From Leifsonia sp. SCN 70-46 (lineage in GTDB: Bacteria > Actinomycetota > Actinomycetes > Actinomycetales > Microbacteriaceae), in the NCBI GenBank assembly GCA_001725325.1, contig MEFY01000002.1:496001-560000 (forward strand): DNA of 64,000 nucleotides, read 5' to 3'. The notes below the pieces were generated by a model that saw nothing but the letters and a program-made list of their open reading frames with translations, searched no databases and was not told where the DNA came from. Shown here piece by piece: positions 25,386 to 36,053 of the stretch (positions within the stretch are counted from its first letter, which is position 1; each line of letters starts with the position of its first letter). The position numbers and the translations under genes are program-made.

Positions 25386-26189
25386 CTAGAAACCGGCGAG
25401 CGCCGTGGCCACCCCGTCGTCGAGGTCGGTGCCCGTGAACTCGTTCGCGGCGGCCCGCACCTCGTCGGGCGCCTGCCCCATCGCGACGCCCCTGCCCTCG
25501 GCCGACGCCCACTCGAGCATGTCGATGTCGTTGCGTCCGTCGCCGATGGCCATGACCCTGCTGCGCGGGATGTCGAGCAGGGCGCGCACGCGCTCGAGCG
25601 CCGTCGACTTGTTGACGCCGTCGGGTGCGATGTCGAGCCAGGCCGTCCAGCCCACGTTGTAGCTGACCTTGTGCAGGCCCATCCGCTCCACCACCGAGAG
25701 GAAGTCCTCGATCTTGTGGCCGGGCGAGATGACGACGACGCGTGTGGCGTGCTGCGCGAGCAGCTCCTCGAACGGCACCTTCTCGCTCACCGCGCCGAGG
25801 GTTCCGTCGGGGAACGAGCCCGTGAACTTGTAGAGCCCGGCCTCATCCTCGACCGCGTAGTTCGCGCCCTCGAGGTTCTCGCGGATGGTGGTCAGCACCT
25901 CGGTGGGGTCGAACGTCTCCACGTGCTCGCGGCGATAGCCCAGGGGGGCGTCGGCGTCGCGCACGAGCGTGATGGCGCCGTTGGAGCACACGACGTACTC
26001 GGGCGAGATGGCCAGGCGGTCGAGGATCGGAAGCGTCATCGCCACGGAGCGGCCGGTGGCGAGCATGACCTCGTGCCCCGCATCCCGCACCTTGCCGACC
26101 GCCGCGATGACGGGGTCGTTCATGACGCCGTCCTCGCGGAGCACGGTGCCGTCGATGTCGAGGGCGATGAGCCAGCGGTCGCCGCTCAT
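25386..26189 (-). CDS. HAD-family (Cof-type) phosphatase
   Basis: A 267-residue Cof/IIB HAD hydrolase, a cytoplasmic phosphatase usually acting on sugar phosphates or flavin nucleotides. All motifs are present: DIDGTVL (nucleophile Asp), ATGRS, Lys in GVNKST, and [11 protein letters not shown]. The ATG overlaps the serS stop by 4 bases, so the two are co-translated. The physiological substrate is unknown. The order HAD-serS is common in related actinomycetes (recalled, not checked). Confidence 0.92.
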   Translation of the reverse strand: MSGDRWLIALDIDGTVLREDGVMNDPVIAAVGKVRDAGHEVMLATGRSVAMTLPILDRLAISPEYVVCSNGAITLVRDADAPLGYRREHVETFDPTEVLTTIRENLEGANYAVEDEAGLYKFTGSFPDGTLGAVSEKVPFEELLAQHATRVVVISPGHKIEDFLSVVERMGLHKVSYNVGWTAWLDIAPDGVNKSTALERVRALLDIPRSRVMAIGDGRNDIDMLEWASAEGRGVAMGQAPDEVRAAANEFTGTDLDDGVATALAGF

Positions 26190-27451
26190 GCGACGGGCTC
26201 GAAGACCTCGAGGCCTCCCAGGTAGGGGCGCAGCGCCGCCGGCACGACCACCGAGCCGTCGGCCTGCTGGTGCGTCTCGAGGATGGCGACGAGCCACCGT
26301 GTGGTCGCGAGCGTGCCGTTGAGCGTGGCGACGGGCGAGGTCTTGCCCGACTCCGTGCGGTAGCGGATGTCGAGCCGGCGCGCCTGGTACGTCGTGCAGT
26401 TGCTCGTGCTCGTGAGCTCGCGGTAGGTGCCCTGGGTCGGCACCCACGCCTCGATGTCGAACTTGCGCGCCGCGGACGAGCCGAGGTCGCCCGCGGCCAC
26501 GTCGATCACGCGGTAGCTGAGCTCGCACGCGGCGAGCATCGACTCCTGCCACGTGACGAGGCGCTCGTGCTCTGCCTCCGCGTCCTCCGGCAGCACGTAG
26601 GTGAACATCTCGAGCTTGTTGAACTGGTGCACGCGCAGGATGCCCCGGTTGTCCTTGCCCGCGGAGCCGGCCTCCCGGCGGTAGCACGTCGACCAGCCCG
26701 CGTAGCGCAGGGGTCCGTTCGACAGGTCGAGGATCTCGTCGGAGTGGAAGCCCGCGAGCGCCACCTCCGACGTGCCCGTGAGGTAGAGGTCGTCGGCGGG
26801 GAGGTAGTAGATCTCGTCGGAGTGCTCCCCGAGGAATCCCGTGCCCGCCATGATCTCGGGCCGCACGAGGGTGGGCGTGATGAGGGGCGTGAACCCCTCG
26901 GCGAGCGCCTTGTCGAGGGCGAGGCTCATGAGCCCGAGCTCGAGGCGCGCGCCCACGCCCTTGAGGAAGTAGAAGCGGCTGCCCGAGACCTTGACCCCGC
27001 GGGCGATGTCGATGGCGCCGAGGATCTCGCCGAGCTCCGCGTGGTCCTTGGGCTCGAAGTCGAACTCCCGGCGGGTGCCGACCTCGCGCAGCGTGACGAA
27101 GTCGTCCTCCCCGCCCGCAGGCACCCCGTCGACCGTGACGTTGCCGATGGCGCCCACGATGCGGCCGAACTCGGCCTCGGCGTCTGCGGCCTTCTGGCCG
27201 GCGTCCTTCACCTGCGCGGCGAGCGCCTGCGCCTGCAGCACGAGCGCCTTCTTCTGGTCGCCGGGCGCCGTCGCGACCGTGCGGCTGAACGCGTTCTGCT
27301 GCGCCCTCAGGGCCTCGAACTGCTGGATGCTCGTGCGGCGCTCCGAGTCGGCAGCGATGGCGTCGTCGACGAGCTGCACGGACGCGCCCCGCGACTCCTG
27401 CGACCGTCTGATGGTGTCGGGATTGTCGCGCAGCAGCTGGGGATCGATCAC
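26186..27451 (-). CDS. serS: Seryl-tRNA synthetase
   Basis: Class II aminoacyl-tRNA synthetase charging tRNA-Ser, 421 residues, normal length. The N-terminus ([22 protein letters not shown]) leads into the long coiled-coil arm (about 30-100) that reads the tRNA variable arm. Class II motifs appear in the core ([47 protein letters not shown]). The start is GTG at 27451 with a -10-like TAGGCT 6 bases upstream (complement of 27458-27463) and no ribosome site, so leaderless. Two cognate tRNA-Ser genes lie downstream. Confidence 0.97.
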   Translation of the reverse strand: MIDPQLLRDNPDTIRRSQESRGASVQLVDDAIAADSERRTSIQQFEALRAQQNAFSRTVATAPGDQKKALVLQAQALAAQVKDAGQKAADAEAEFGRIVGAIGNVTVDGVPAGGEDDFVTLREVGTRREFDFEPKDHAELGEILGAIDIARGVKVSGSRFYFLKGVGARLELGLMSLALDKALAEGFTPLITPTLVRPEIMAGTGFLGEHSDEIYYLPADDLYLTGTSEVALAGFHSDEILDLSNGPLRYAGWSTCYRREAGSAGKDNRGILRVHQFNKLEMFTYVLPEDAEAEHERLVTWQESMLAACELSYRVIDVAAGDLGSSAARKFDIEAWVPTQGTYRELTSTSNCTTYQARRLDIRYRTESGKTSPVATLNGTLATTRWLVAILETHQQADGSVVVPAALRPYLGGLEVFEPVA

Positions 27452-27457
27452 GGCTCC

Positions 27458-27482
27458 AGCCTACCCAGCGATGGCGTACCGT
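27458..27482. promoter_or_regulatory. Overlapping divergent leaderless promoters, serS and lipid kinase
   Basis: Only 38 bases separate the two start codons. The serS -10 (TAGGCT, complement of 27458-27463) sits 6 bases from its GTG; the kinase -10 (TACCGT, 27477-27482) sits 7 bases from its GTG. The region where the kinase -35 should lie overlaps the serS -10, so polymerase binding for the two genes is probably mutually exclusive. Confidence 0.68.
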
Positions 27483-27489
27483 TAGCAGC

Positions 27490-28464
27490 GTGGCCACCCC
27501 GCGTGCAGCAGTCGTCTACAACCCGATCAAGGTCGACGTCGAGAAGGTGAAGAGCGCCGTCGCGGCCGCCGAATCGGAGGCCGGCTGGGCCGAGACCCTC
27601 TGGTTCGAGACCACGGAGGAGGACGCCGGCCAGGGCGTCACCGCGAGCGCCATCCGGCGCGGCGCGAGCGTCGTGATCGCCGCGGGCGGCGACGGCACCG
27701 TGCGCGCCGTGGCGGAGGCCCTGCGCGGCAGCGGCGTATCCCTCGCCCTGCTGCCGTCGGGCACGGGGAACCTGCTCGCCCGCAACCTCGAGCTGCCGCT
27801 CACCAACCTCGAGCAGGCCGTGGAGATCGCCTTCACCGGGGACGACCGGCAGATCGACCTGGGCATGGTCGAGATCGTGCGTGCCGACGGCGACAGCGAG
27901 GAGCACGCGTTCCTCGTCATGGCGGGCCTGGGCCTCGACGCCAAGATGATCAAGAACACCAACAGCACCCTCAAGAAGGCGGTCGGCTGGCTCGCCTACG
28001 TCGACGGCATCGCCCGCTCGGTGCCCGAGCTCAAGCCCGTGCGCATCCGCTACAAGCTCAACGGCGGCCCGGAGCGCGCCATGAGCGTGCACACGATCAT
28101 CGTCGGCAACTGCGGGATGCTGCCGGGCGGCCTCCTGCTCATGCCCGAGGCGAGGCCCGACGACGGACGCCTCGACATCGCCGCCCTGCGCCCGCGCGGA
28201 CCGCTCGGCTGGGCCAAGGTGTGGCGCAAGGTCGCGTGGGAGAACGGCGTGCTGCGCAAGTCGGCCCTCGGGCGCAAGATCATCGACCTCTCCAAGGACG
28301 TGCGCGACGTCACCTACCTCGTCGGCAAAGACCTGCGGATGACGGTCGAGGGCCGTCCGGAGGAGTTCCAGCTCGACGGCGACGAGTTCGGCGAGGCCCG
28401 CTCCGTGCACACGTGGGTGGACCCGGGCGCGCTCACCGTGAAGATGCCCGCGGCGGCGGAGTAG
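27490..28464 (+). CDS. Diacylglycerol kinase-family lipid kinase
   Basis: DAGK catalytic-domain protein, 324 residues, which phosphorylates diacylglycerol or a related lipid at the membrane surface. The ATP site motif AAGGDGTVRAVAEAL (about 62-76) and LLPSGTGNLLARNL (about 91-104) are intact; the C-terminal lobe holds GNCGMLPGGLLLMPEA. GTG start at 27490 with no ribosome site; probably leaderless. A 61-bp palindrome begins 5 bases after its stop. Confidence 0.92.
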   Translation: MATPRAAVVYNPIKVDVEKVKSAVAAAESEAGWAETLWFETTEEDAGQGVTASAIRRGASVVIAAGGDGTVRAVAEALRGSGVSLALLPSGTGNLLARNLELPLTNLEQAVEIAFTGDDRQIDLGMVEIVRADGDSEEHAFLVMAGLGLDAKMIKNTNSTLKKAVGWLAYVDGIARSVPELKPVRIRYKLNGGPERAMSVHTIIVGNCGMLPGGLLLMPEARPDDGRLDIAALRPRGPLGWAKVWRKVAWENGVLRKSALGRKIIDLSKDVRDVTYLVGKDLRMTVEGRPEEFQLDGDEFGEARSVHTWVDPGALTVKMPAAAE

Positions 28465-28468
28465 CCCT

Positions 28469-28529
28469 CGCGAGATCGCCGATTCGGCCCATCCTCACGC
28501 CGCTCATGGGCGGATTCGGCAGTCTCGCG
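28469..28529. repeat. 61-bp palindromic element, left of the DUF559 gene
   Basis: Two 24-base arms (28469-28492 and 28506-28529) pair with 20 of 24 matches around a 13-base loop containing ACGCCG. Arms begin CGCGAGA and end GGCCCAT. A second element with the same arm length, loop size and shared sequence lies at 29467-29527 on the other side of the nuclease gene. It could act as a terminator for the lipid kinase gene, but the matched pair suggests a repeat family. Confidence 0.8.
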
Positions 28530-28579
28530 GTCGTGTGGATACCCCGCCCGGCCGCCGGCGGACTTTGCGACACTGCCTC

Positions 28580-29494
28580 GTGCGCCTCATCCCGCTCCCG
28601 CGAGAGCTCCGGAACGCGGCGTTCGCCGTGCGCGACGCGGACGTTCCGGCGAAGCGCCTCCGGGCTCGCGACCTCAACAGCGAGGTGTGGGGCGCGCGCC
28701 TCGCCACCCGTGCGCCTCTCACCTGGCGTGATCGGTGCACGCTCTTCGCCGCACGCCTGCCCGCGCACATCCTCTTCAGCCATGCGACCGCTGCCCTGCT
28801 CCTGAGAGCACCGCTCCCCCTCGCGCTCGAGCGCGACCCGCGCATCCACGTCGCGGTTGCCGCCCCCGCGAGCGCTCCCCACGCCCGCGGCCTCGTCGGC
28901 CACCGGCTCTCCCTCGCCCCCGGCGATGTCACGTGCACGGGTCAGCTCCGTCACACCTCCGCCGCCCGCACGTGGTGCGACATGGCGGGCATCCTCGACC
29001 TCGACGACCTCATCGTGCTGGGCGACTACCTCATCAACCATCGCGCGCCGCTCACCTCGCGGGTCGAGCTCGGGAGCATGATCGAGAGGATGCCCGGGGC
29101 TCGCGGCATGCGCCGCGCCCGGGCCGCCCTAGCGCTTCTCAGCGACCGGCCCGAGTCAGCGCAGGAGTCGCGTGTGCGCCTCCTCGTCCTCCGCAGCGGA
29201 CTGCCCGAGCCGACGATCAACCACGTCATCGTGGACACGGAGACCGGGCGCGAGGTGCGGCCCGACTTCCGGTTCAAGGCGGTCATGCTCATCCTCGAGT
29301 ACCAAGGGTACTACCACCGCACGAAGGCGCAGTGGAGGAAGGATATGACCCGCCGCTCCCGCCTCGAGGCGCAGGGGTGGACCGTGATGGAGCTCAACGC
29401 CGACGATCTGGACGATTCGGACGAGCTCGTGGGGCGCATCCGGCTGCTGATGGCTCGCCTCGAGGCTTCGAGACCGCCCAATCGGCCGATGTGA
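28580..29494 (+). CDS. DUF559 (Vsr-like nuclease domain) protein
   Basis: A 304-residue protein. The N-terminal two thirds have the wing-like layout common in actinobacterial DUF559/AbiEi-type proteins (RNAAFAVRDADVPAKRLRARDLNSEVWGAR, then a transcription-factor-like region). The C-terminal 110 residues are a PD-(D/E)XK-type nuclease domain: ESRVRLLVLRSGLP, PDFRF, ILEYQGYYH, then WRKDMTRRSRLEAQGW. The GTG at 28580 is chosen by family likeness; an upstream GTG at 28535 is possible. It is flanked by two matched palindromes, and its stop codon lies in the loop of the second. Function unknown; nuclease activity and a mobile or defence role are inferred. Confidence 0.78.
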   Translation: MRLIPLPRELRNAAFAVRDADVPAKRLRARDLNSEVWGARLATRAPLTWRDRCTLFAARLPAHILFSHATAALLLRAPLPLALERDPRIHVAVAAPASAPHARGLVGHRLSLAPGDVTCTGQLRHTSAARTWCDMAGILDLDDLIVLGDYLINHRAPLTSRVELGSMIERMPGARGMRRARAALALLSDRPESAQESRVRLLVLRSGLPEPTINHVIVDTETGREVRPDFRFKAVMLILEYQGYYHRTKAQWRKDMTRRSRLEAQGWTVMELNADDLDDSDELVGRIRLLMARLEASRPPNRPM

Positions 29495-29527
29495 CGCCGA
29501 AAGATGGGCCGATCAGGCGGTCTCGCG
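29467..29527. repeat. 61-bp palindromic element, right of the DUF559 gene
   Basis: Arms 29467-29490 and 29504-29527 are 24 bases each with a 13-base loop, the same geometry as 28469-28529. The right arms of the two elements agree at 20 of 24 positions and the left arms at 17 of 24, and both loops contain ACGCCG. The left arm encodes the last residues of the nuclease gene, whose TGA (29492-29494) is in the loop. The element ends 20 bases before the stop of convergent pheA. Confidence 0.8.
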
Positions 29528-29547
29528 GCAGAAGGGAGCGTAGGGTC

Positions 29548-30465
29548 CTAGCCCTCGCCCGCGATGAGGCCGCGCAGCCAGTCGCGGGCATCCACGAACG
29601 CGTCGTTGTCGTAGCGGGGGATGACCGTGATCGCGAGCTTGTCGGCGCGCGGGTAGCTGCCGAGGAAGATGACGTTGGGGCTGAAGCGCTTGAGGCCGAG
29701 GAGGGCGTCGGCGACGCGCTCGTCGAGGATGTGGCCGTCGAGGTCGATCACGAAGCGGTAGCGGCCGAGGGCGTCGCCGATGGGCCGGGACTCGAGCAGG
29801 CTCATGTTCACCCCGCGCGTCGCGAACTGCTCGAGCATCTCGAGCAGGCGGCCCGCCGTGTCGTCGGGCAGCTCGGCGATGATCGACGTCTTGTCGCTGC
29901 CCGTGGGCGCCGGCAGGGGCGCGATGCGCGAGACGAGCACGAAGCGCGTGACGGCGTTGGGGTTGTCGCCGATGCCCTCGGCGAGCACGACGAGGTCGTG
30001 ATGGTCGGTGATCCCCGGCGGGGCCACCGCGGCGTCGGCGAGGTCCGACGACAGCAGGGCGGCGGCGGCCGCGACGTTCGACGTGGCGGGGATGTGCCCG
30101 TGCGACGGGAGGTGGGCATCCAGCCACAGGTGGGTCTGGCCGTAGGCGACAGGATGCGCGTTGATGACCTTCACGTCGGCGAGGGTCGTGCCGGGGCGCG
30201 CCACGAGCACGAAGTTCACGGGCACGAGGTACTCGCCCACGATGCGCAGGCCGGGGATGTTCGCGAGCGCGTCCTGGGCCACGCTCACGCCGCCCTCGAC
30301 GGAGTTCTCGATGGCGATCATCGCCGCCTCGCTGCGGCCCGTGACGACGTCGTCGAGCGCCTCGCCGACGTTGTTGACGGGGCGCCACGGCTGGCCCACG
30401 GCCTCGGGCACCTGCTTGAGCGCGGCCTCCGTGAAGGTGCCCGCGGGGCCGAGGTACGAGTACAT
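29548..30465 (-). CDS. pheA: Prephenate dehydratase
   Basis: Converts prephenate to phenylpyruvate in phenylalanine synthesis; monofunctional, 305 residues. The catalytic domain (about 1-190) starts [15 protein letters not shown] and has [13 protein letters not shown] and the active-site NAVTRFVLV. The C-terminal ACT domain (about 205-290) contains the phenylalanine-binding ESRP motif ([22 protein letters not shown]), implying feedback inhibition. The ATG at 30465 has TAAACT 7 bases upstream (complement of 30473-30478) and no ribosome site: probably leaderless. Divergent from pgm, 34 bases between starts. Confidence 0.95.
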   Translation of the reverse strand: MYSYLGPAGTFTEAALKQVPEAVGQPWRPVNNVGEALDDVVTGRSEAAMIAIENSVEGGVSVAQDALANIPGLRIVGEYLVPVNFVLVARPGTTLADVKVINAHPVAYGQTHLWLDAHLPSHGHIPATSNVAAAAALLSSDLADAAVAPPGITDHHDLVVLAEGIGDNPNAVTRFVLVSRIAPLPAPTGSDKTSIIAELPDDTAGRLLEMLEQFATRGVNMSLLESRPIGDALGRYRFVIDLDGHILDERVADALLGLKRFSPNVIFLGSYPRADKLAITVIPRYDNDAFVDARDWLRGLIAGEG

Positions 30466-30472
30466 GGTCACG

Positions 30473-30493
30473 AGTTTATGGTGGTGCAAGACT
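30473..30493. promoter_or_regulatory. Back-to-back leaderless promoters, pheA and pgm
   Basis: The pheA -10 is TAAACT (complement of 30473-30478), 7 bases from its ATG. A weaker -10-like AAGACT (30488-30493) lies 6 bases before the pgm ATG. Neither gene has a ribosome site. The 34-base gap cannot hold two independent full promoters, so they must overlap. Confidence 0.5.
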
Positions 30494-30499
30494 GTGCAG

Positions 30500-32112
<1,613 letters not shown>

Positions 32113-32116
<4 letters not shown>

Positions 32117-33129
32117 GGGCCCTGATCCCGCTCGTGCTCGTCGTCGCGCTCGCGGGCTGCTCGGAGGCGCCCGCGGCACCCGACCCGCGGGCCGCCGAGT
32201 CGGACGCCCTGTTCGCGGACTTCGACGCCGACGAACCGGGCTGCACCGCGGCCGTCGGCCTCGACGGCGAGATCGTGTGGGCGGGGGCCGCCGGGCTCTC
32301 CGACCTGGACGCCGAGGAGCCGCTCACCACCGACTCCGTCGTCGACTTCGCCTCGATCTCGAAGCAGTTCACGGCGACCGCCGTCCTCATGCTCGAGAAG
32401 CAGGGCGTGCTCAGCCAGGACGACACCCTCGACACGTGGGTGCACGACCTGCCGGGATGGGCGTCGCGCGTGACCCTGCGCAACCTCATCCACCACACGA
32501 GCGGCATCCCCGACTACGTGTACATCCTCGACGCGGGCGACGACGAGGCCACGACCAACGCCGACGTCAACGCCGTGCTCGCCGACCAGGAGCTCGGGGG
32601 CGACCCGGGCACCTACTTCGAGTACTCGAACTCCAACTACGTGCTGCTCGCCGAGGTCGTCGAGTCGGCGACGGGGATGCCCCTGCCGCAGTGGCTCGAC
32701 GAGAACATCTTCACGCCGCTCGGGCTCGACCTCGTGGACGATCCCGCCTACGACGGGCCCGGGCTCGCGGTCTCGTACGACGAGGACGGCCACGACGAGA
32801 AGTTCACCCCGGAGCTGTCGAGCTGGGCGCAGTACGGCGACGGGGGCATCCACGGCACCCCGTCCGCCCTCGTGCCGTGGCTCGACCAGTACCGCACCGG
32901 ATCGCTCGGCGTGCTCGACGCCCAGCTCGTCGACCCCGACGGCTGGGGCTACGCGGCGGGCGTCGAGCTCGCGGGCGACGGCACGCTCGAGCACACGGGG
33001 TCGTGGCTCGCGTTCCTGTCGAAGTTCAGCGTCTCGGCCGACCGGCACGCGGAGGTCGTCGCGACGTGCAACCGGGACGACGGCGACCCCGACGGGCTCG
33101 TCGACTCGCTGAAGAAGATCTGGTTCTAG
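32113..33129 (+). CDS. Secreted beta-lactamase-family serine hydrolase (lipoprotein)
   Basis: A 338-residue serine hydrolase with a lipoprotein signal ([16 protein letters not shown], Cys16). The penicillin-binding-protein fold motifs are SISK (about 82-85), YSNSNY (about 172) and HTG (about 297). It is anchored outside the cell and probably acts as a D-amino-acid peptidase or esterase on the wall. Starts at GTG, overlapping the pgm stop (GTGA), and converges with the VanY-type carboxypeptidase gene by 4 bases. Precise substrate unknown. Confidence 0.86.
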
Positions 33130-33959
33130 TTCGCGTAGGTCGGAGCGGGCGGCAGGCCGAAGAACTCCTCGAGCGTCATGACGCCCGTGTTGTGCAGCTC
33201 GGTCGCGAGCTCCGGGCCGACGTAGCGGTAGTGCCACGGCTCGAACTCGTAGCCCGTGATCTGCGTGTAGCCGTTGGGGTAGCGCAGCACGAACCCGAAG
33301 CGCCACGCGTTGGCGGCGAGCCACTGGCCCTGAGGGGTGTCGGCGAAACACTGGTCGAGGGAGCAGTTGGCCGGATCCGCGCTGATGTCGATCGACAGCC
33401 CGGTCTGGTGCTCGCTGAAGCCGGGGCGCGCGCTCGTGAGGTCAGCGGCCTCCTGGCCGAGGCTCGCCACCCAGCCCGCGTACACGTCCTGCTGGCTGCC
33501 GTAGCTGCGGTACGCGCTCTGCGACGCCATGGAGAGACCGGTCTCGGAGGTGAAGGCGGCGAACATCTGCACGACGGCATCCGACGCGACCTGGCGCATG
33601 AACGGCTGGTTCACGTAGGTCACGGGCACCTCGACGAGGTCCGGCGGCTCCCAGTCGGCGGGGTTCAGCTGCCGGAGCTTGTCAGCCACGACCCAGATGC
33701 TGTTGGGGTCGTCGATCGAGTACAGGGTCTTATTAAACGTGGGTGTGGGGGTCGGCGTCGGGGTGGGGGTCGGCGTCTTCGTCGGCGTGGGCTTGGGCGT
33801 GCTGGAGGGCGCGGCCTCGGGCTCGCCGTGGGGGCTCAGGACGACGATCGCGGCCACGAGGGCGCCGATCACGAGGATGCCGACGGCGGAGAAGATGACG
33901 ATCGTGCGGCGCTGCCTGACCTTGCGCGAGGGTCGGTGGCGCGGGCGCAGGTCTGACAC
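33126..33959 (-). CDS. D-alanyl-D-alanine carboxypeptidase, VanY family
   Basis: Membrane-anchored M15B peptidase of 277 residues that trims D-Ala from peptidoglycan stem peptides. A basic N-terminus and a membrane segment (about 20-46) precede a Pro/Thr repeat linker (about 55-75, KTPTPTPTPTPTPTF). The VanY domain follows with QSAYRSYGSQ, the zinc ligands in EHQTGLSIDIS and EPWHYRYVG. The start is GTG at 33959: TATGAT (complement of 33966-33971) lies 6 bases upstream, so a leaderless mRNA. The adjacent secreted serine hydrolase may be a wall partner. Confidence 0.92.
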   Translation of the reverse strand: MSDLRPRHRPSRKVRQRRTIVIFSAVGILVIGALVAAIVVLSPHGEPEAAPSSTPKPTPTKTPTPTPTPTPTPTFNKTLYSIDDPNSIWVVADKLRQLNPADWEPPDLVEVPVTYVNQPFMRQVASDAVVQMFAAFTSETGLSMASQSAYRSYGSQQDVYAGWVASLGQEAADLTSARPGFSEHQTGLSIDISADPANCSLDQCFADTPQGQWLAANAWRFGFVLRYPNGYTQITGYEFEPWHYRYVGPELATELHNTGVMTLEEFFGLPPAPTYAN

Positions 33960-34031
33960 CCCACGATCATACGTTCGGAAACACTCCCCCGGGAGTACGC
34001 GGAAGGTTGCCCGGCTGCGTGCGGCGGGTGT

Positions 34032-34054
34032 AACTTTGCACGTCACGCAAAGTT
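34032..34054. promoter_or_regulatory. AACTTTGC inverted repeat before the MFS gene
   Basis: AACTTTGC (34032-34039) and GCAAAGTT (34047-34054) form a perfect 8-bp inverted repeat with a 7-base centre, in the 153-base gap between the divergent VanY and MFS genes. No regulator gene is adjacent. It could be an operator for a distant MarR- or TetR-type protein, or a small hairpin in the MFS leader. Confidence 0.5.
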
Positions 34055-34112
34055 TTCTGGGCCATCGTCGGACGCGTTCCGCGATGGCCCTCACCTTGTC
34101 ACGAAGGAAGAT

Positions 34113-36014
34113 ATGTCCAGCGCCACCTCCAAGGGCAAGCAGCAGGCACAGGCGATAGCCGATGCCGGCGGCGTCATGACCCACCGCCAGATCCTGTTCG
34201 TCATCTTCGGGCTCATGGCGGGAATGTTCCTGTCCGCCCTCGACCAGACCATCGTGGGAACGTCGATGCGCACCATCGCCGACGACCTCGACGGGCTCAG
34301 CCTGCAGGCCTGGGTCACCACGGCCTACCTGATCACCTCGACGATCGCGACGCCCATCTACGGCAAGCTCAGCGACATCTTCGGCCGCCGCCCGCTGTTC
34401 ATCATCGCGATCGTCATCTTCCTCGTGGGCTCCGTCGCCGCGGGCTTCGCGAACTCGATGTACATGCTCGCGGTGTTCCGCGCCCTCCAGGGCCTCGGCG
34501 CCGGCGGTCTCATGGCGCTGCCCCTCGCGATCATGGGCGACATCCTCGCCCCGCGCGAGCGCGCCAAGTACCAGGGCTACTTCCTCGCCGTCTTCGGCAT
34601 CTCGAGCGTCGTGGGCCCGCTCATCGGCGGCCTGCTCTCGGGCACGCCCGAGATCCTGTTCGTCACGGGCTGGCGCTGGGTGTTCCTGATCAACGCGCCC
34701 ATCGGCGTCATCGCGCTCGCCATCGTGCTGCGGTTCCTGCACATCCCGCACAACCGACGGCCCGTGCGCATCGACTGGTGGGGCGCGGCGACCGTCGTCA
34801 TCGCCCTCGTCCCGCTCCTGCTCGTCGCCGAGAAGGGCCGCGAGTGGGGCTGGGACTCCCCTGCCGCGTTCGCGTGCTACATCATCGGCGGCCTGGGCAT
34901 CGCGGCGTTCATCGTGAGCGAGCGGCTCATGGGCGATGACGCGCTCATCCCGCTCAAGCTCTTCAAGAACGCGACGTTCTCCATGTCGACGGTGCTCGGC
35001 GTGCTCGTGGGCTTCGGCATGTTCGGCGCCATGATGACGATCCCGCTGTACCTGCAGCTCGTCGAGGGCGCGACGCCCACCGAGAGCGGCTTCCTCATGC
35101 TCCCCATGATCCTGGGCCTCATGATCGCCTCGATCGCGAGCGGCCAGATCATCGCGCGCACGGGCAAGTACGGCCTGTTCCCGCGCCTCGGCACGCTCCT
35201 CATGGCCGGCGGGTTCTTCTGGCTCACGTTCCTCACGGCCGACAAGCCCGTCATCTGGATCATGGTCGGCATGTTCCTCATCGGCCTGGGCCTCGGCCAG
35301 ATGATGCAGACGCTCACGCTCGCGTCGCAGAACTCGGTCGGCCCGCGGGACATCGGTGTCGCGACATCCTCGAGCACCTTCTTCCGCCAGATCGGTGGAA
35401 CGCTGGGCGTCGCGGTGCTGTTCTCGGTGCTCTTCACGCGCATCGGCGACGCCATCTCCGACCAGCTCGGCAAGACGGCGATCCTCACCAAGGCCCTCGA
35501 CGCGGCCCTCACGCCGTCGATCGCCCAGGCGCCCGAGAACGCCGGGGTCATGAACACCGTGTGGAGCAAGATCACCGAGGGCATCACGGCGAACCTGCCC
35601 GCGGGGGTCGACCTCTCCGACGCCGCGACGCGCGAGGCCGTCGTCGACAAGGCGGTTCCCGCCGTGCAGGACGCCCTCAACTCGGGCACCGCAGGCGGCG
35701 GCCTTAGCACGTCGCTCGACGGTGACACCTCGTTCCTCAACGGGGCGAACCACGACCTCACGGCGCCGTTCCTGAACGGGTTCAACGACGCGACGGTCAC
35801 GGTCTACTGGGTGGGGCTCGCAGTCGTGCTCGTGGCGTTCGTGCTGAGCTTCTTCCTCAAGACGCCGCCGCTGCGCGCCAAGTCGGCCCTGCAGGAGGCC
35901 TCGGACAACGACGCCGCCGTGGCCGCCCAGCGCGCCGCCGCCGAGATGGGGGCGCTCGTGTCTCCCGACACCGCGTCGACGCCCGTCGTCGAGGTCGGCT
36001 CGCCGAAGAAGTAG
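34113..36014 (+). CDS. MFS multidrug exporter, DHA2 (EmrB/QacA) family
   Basis: A 633-residue, 14-segment exporter. Motif A appears in YGKLSDIFGRRPLF, motif D1 in LDQTIVGTSMRTIADDL and the motif-C region in AVFGISSVVGPLIGGLL. A large hydrophilic segment of about 100 residues (roughly 445-550, between the last two membrane parts) is typical of the long actinobacterial members. AAGGAAG precedes ATG 34113. It stands alone with a strong terminator after it; substrate unknown. Confidence 0.92.
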   Translation: MSSATSKGKQQAQAIADAGGVMTHRQILFVIFGLMAGMFLSALDQTIVGTSMRTIADDLDGLSLQAWVTTAYLITSTIATPIYGKLSDIFGRRPLFIIAIVIFLVGSVAAGFANSMYMLAVFRALQGLGAGGLMALPLAIMGDILAPRERAKYQGYFLAVFGISSVVGPLIGGLLSGTPEILFVTGWRWVFLINAPIGVIALAIVLRFLHIPHNRRPVRIDWWGAATVVIALVPLLLVAEKGREWGWDSPAAFACYIIGGLGIAAFIVSERLMGDDALIPLKLFKNATFSMSTVLGVLVGFGMFGAMMTIPLYLQLVEGATPTESGFLMLPMILGLMIASIASGQIIARTGKYGLFPRLGTLLMAGGFFWLTFLTADKPVIWIMVGMFLIGLGLGQMMQTLTLASQNSVGPRDIGVATSSSTFFRQIGGTLGVAVLFSVLFTRIGDAISDQLGKTAILTKALDAALTPSIAQAPENAGVMNTVWSKITEGITANLPAGVDLSDAATREAVVDKAVPAVQDALNSGTAGGGLSTSLDGDTSFLNGANHDLTAPFLNGFNDATVTVYWVGLAVVLVAFVLSFFLKTPPLRAKSALQEASDNDAAVAAQRAAAEMGALVSPDTASTPVVEVGSPKK

Positions 36015-36026
36015 CACCACCGCGGA

Positions 36027-36053
36027 GGGGGCCGGATGTCGCATCCGGCCCCC
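36027..36053 (+). terminator. Terminator of the MFS exporter gene
   Basis: A perfect 12-bp GC-rich stem (36027-36038 with 36042-36053) and a 3-base loop, followed by TTCGTCGTC, starts 12 bases after the stop codon. Confidence 0.85.

Noticed and set aside
33720-33800. Repeated GGGTGTGGGGGTCGGCGT-like tract, possible minisatellite
   Set aside because: It is the coding sequence of the Pro/Thr linker of VanY and needs no other explanation, though its length may vary between strains.
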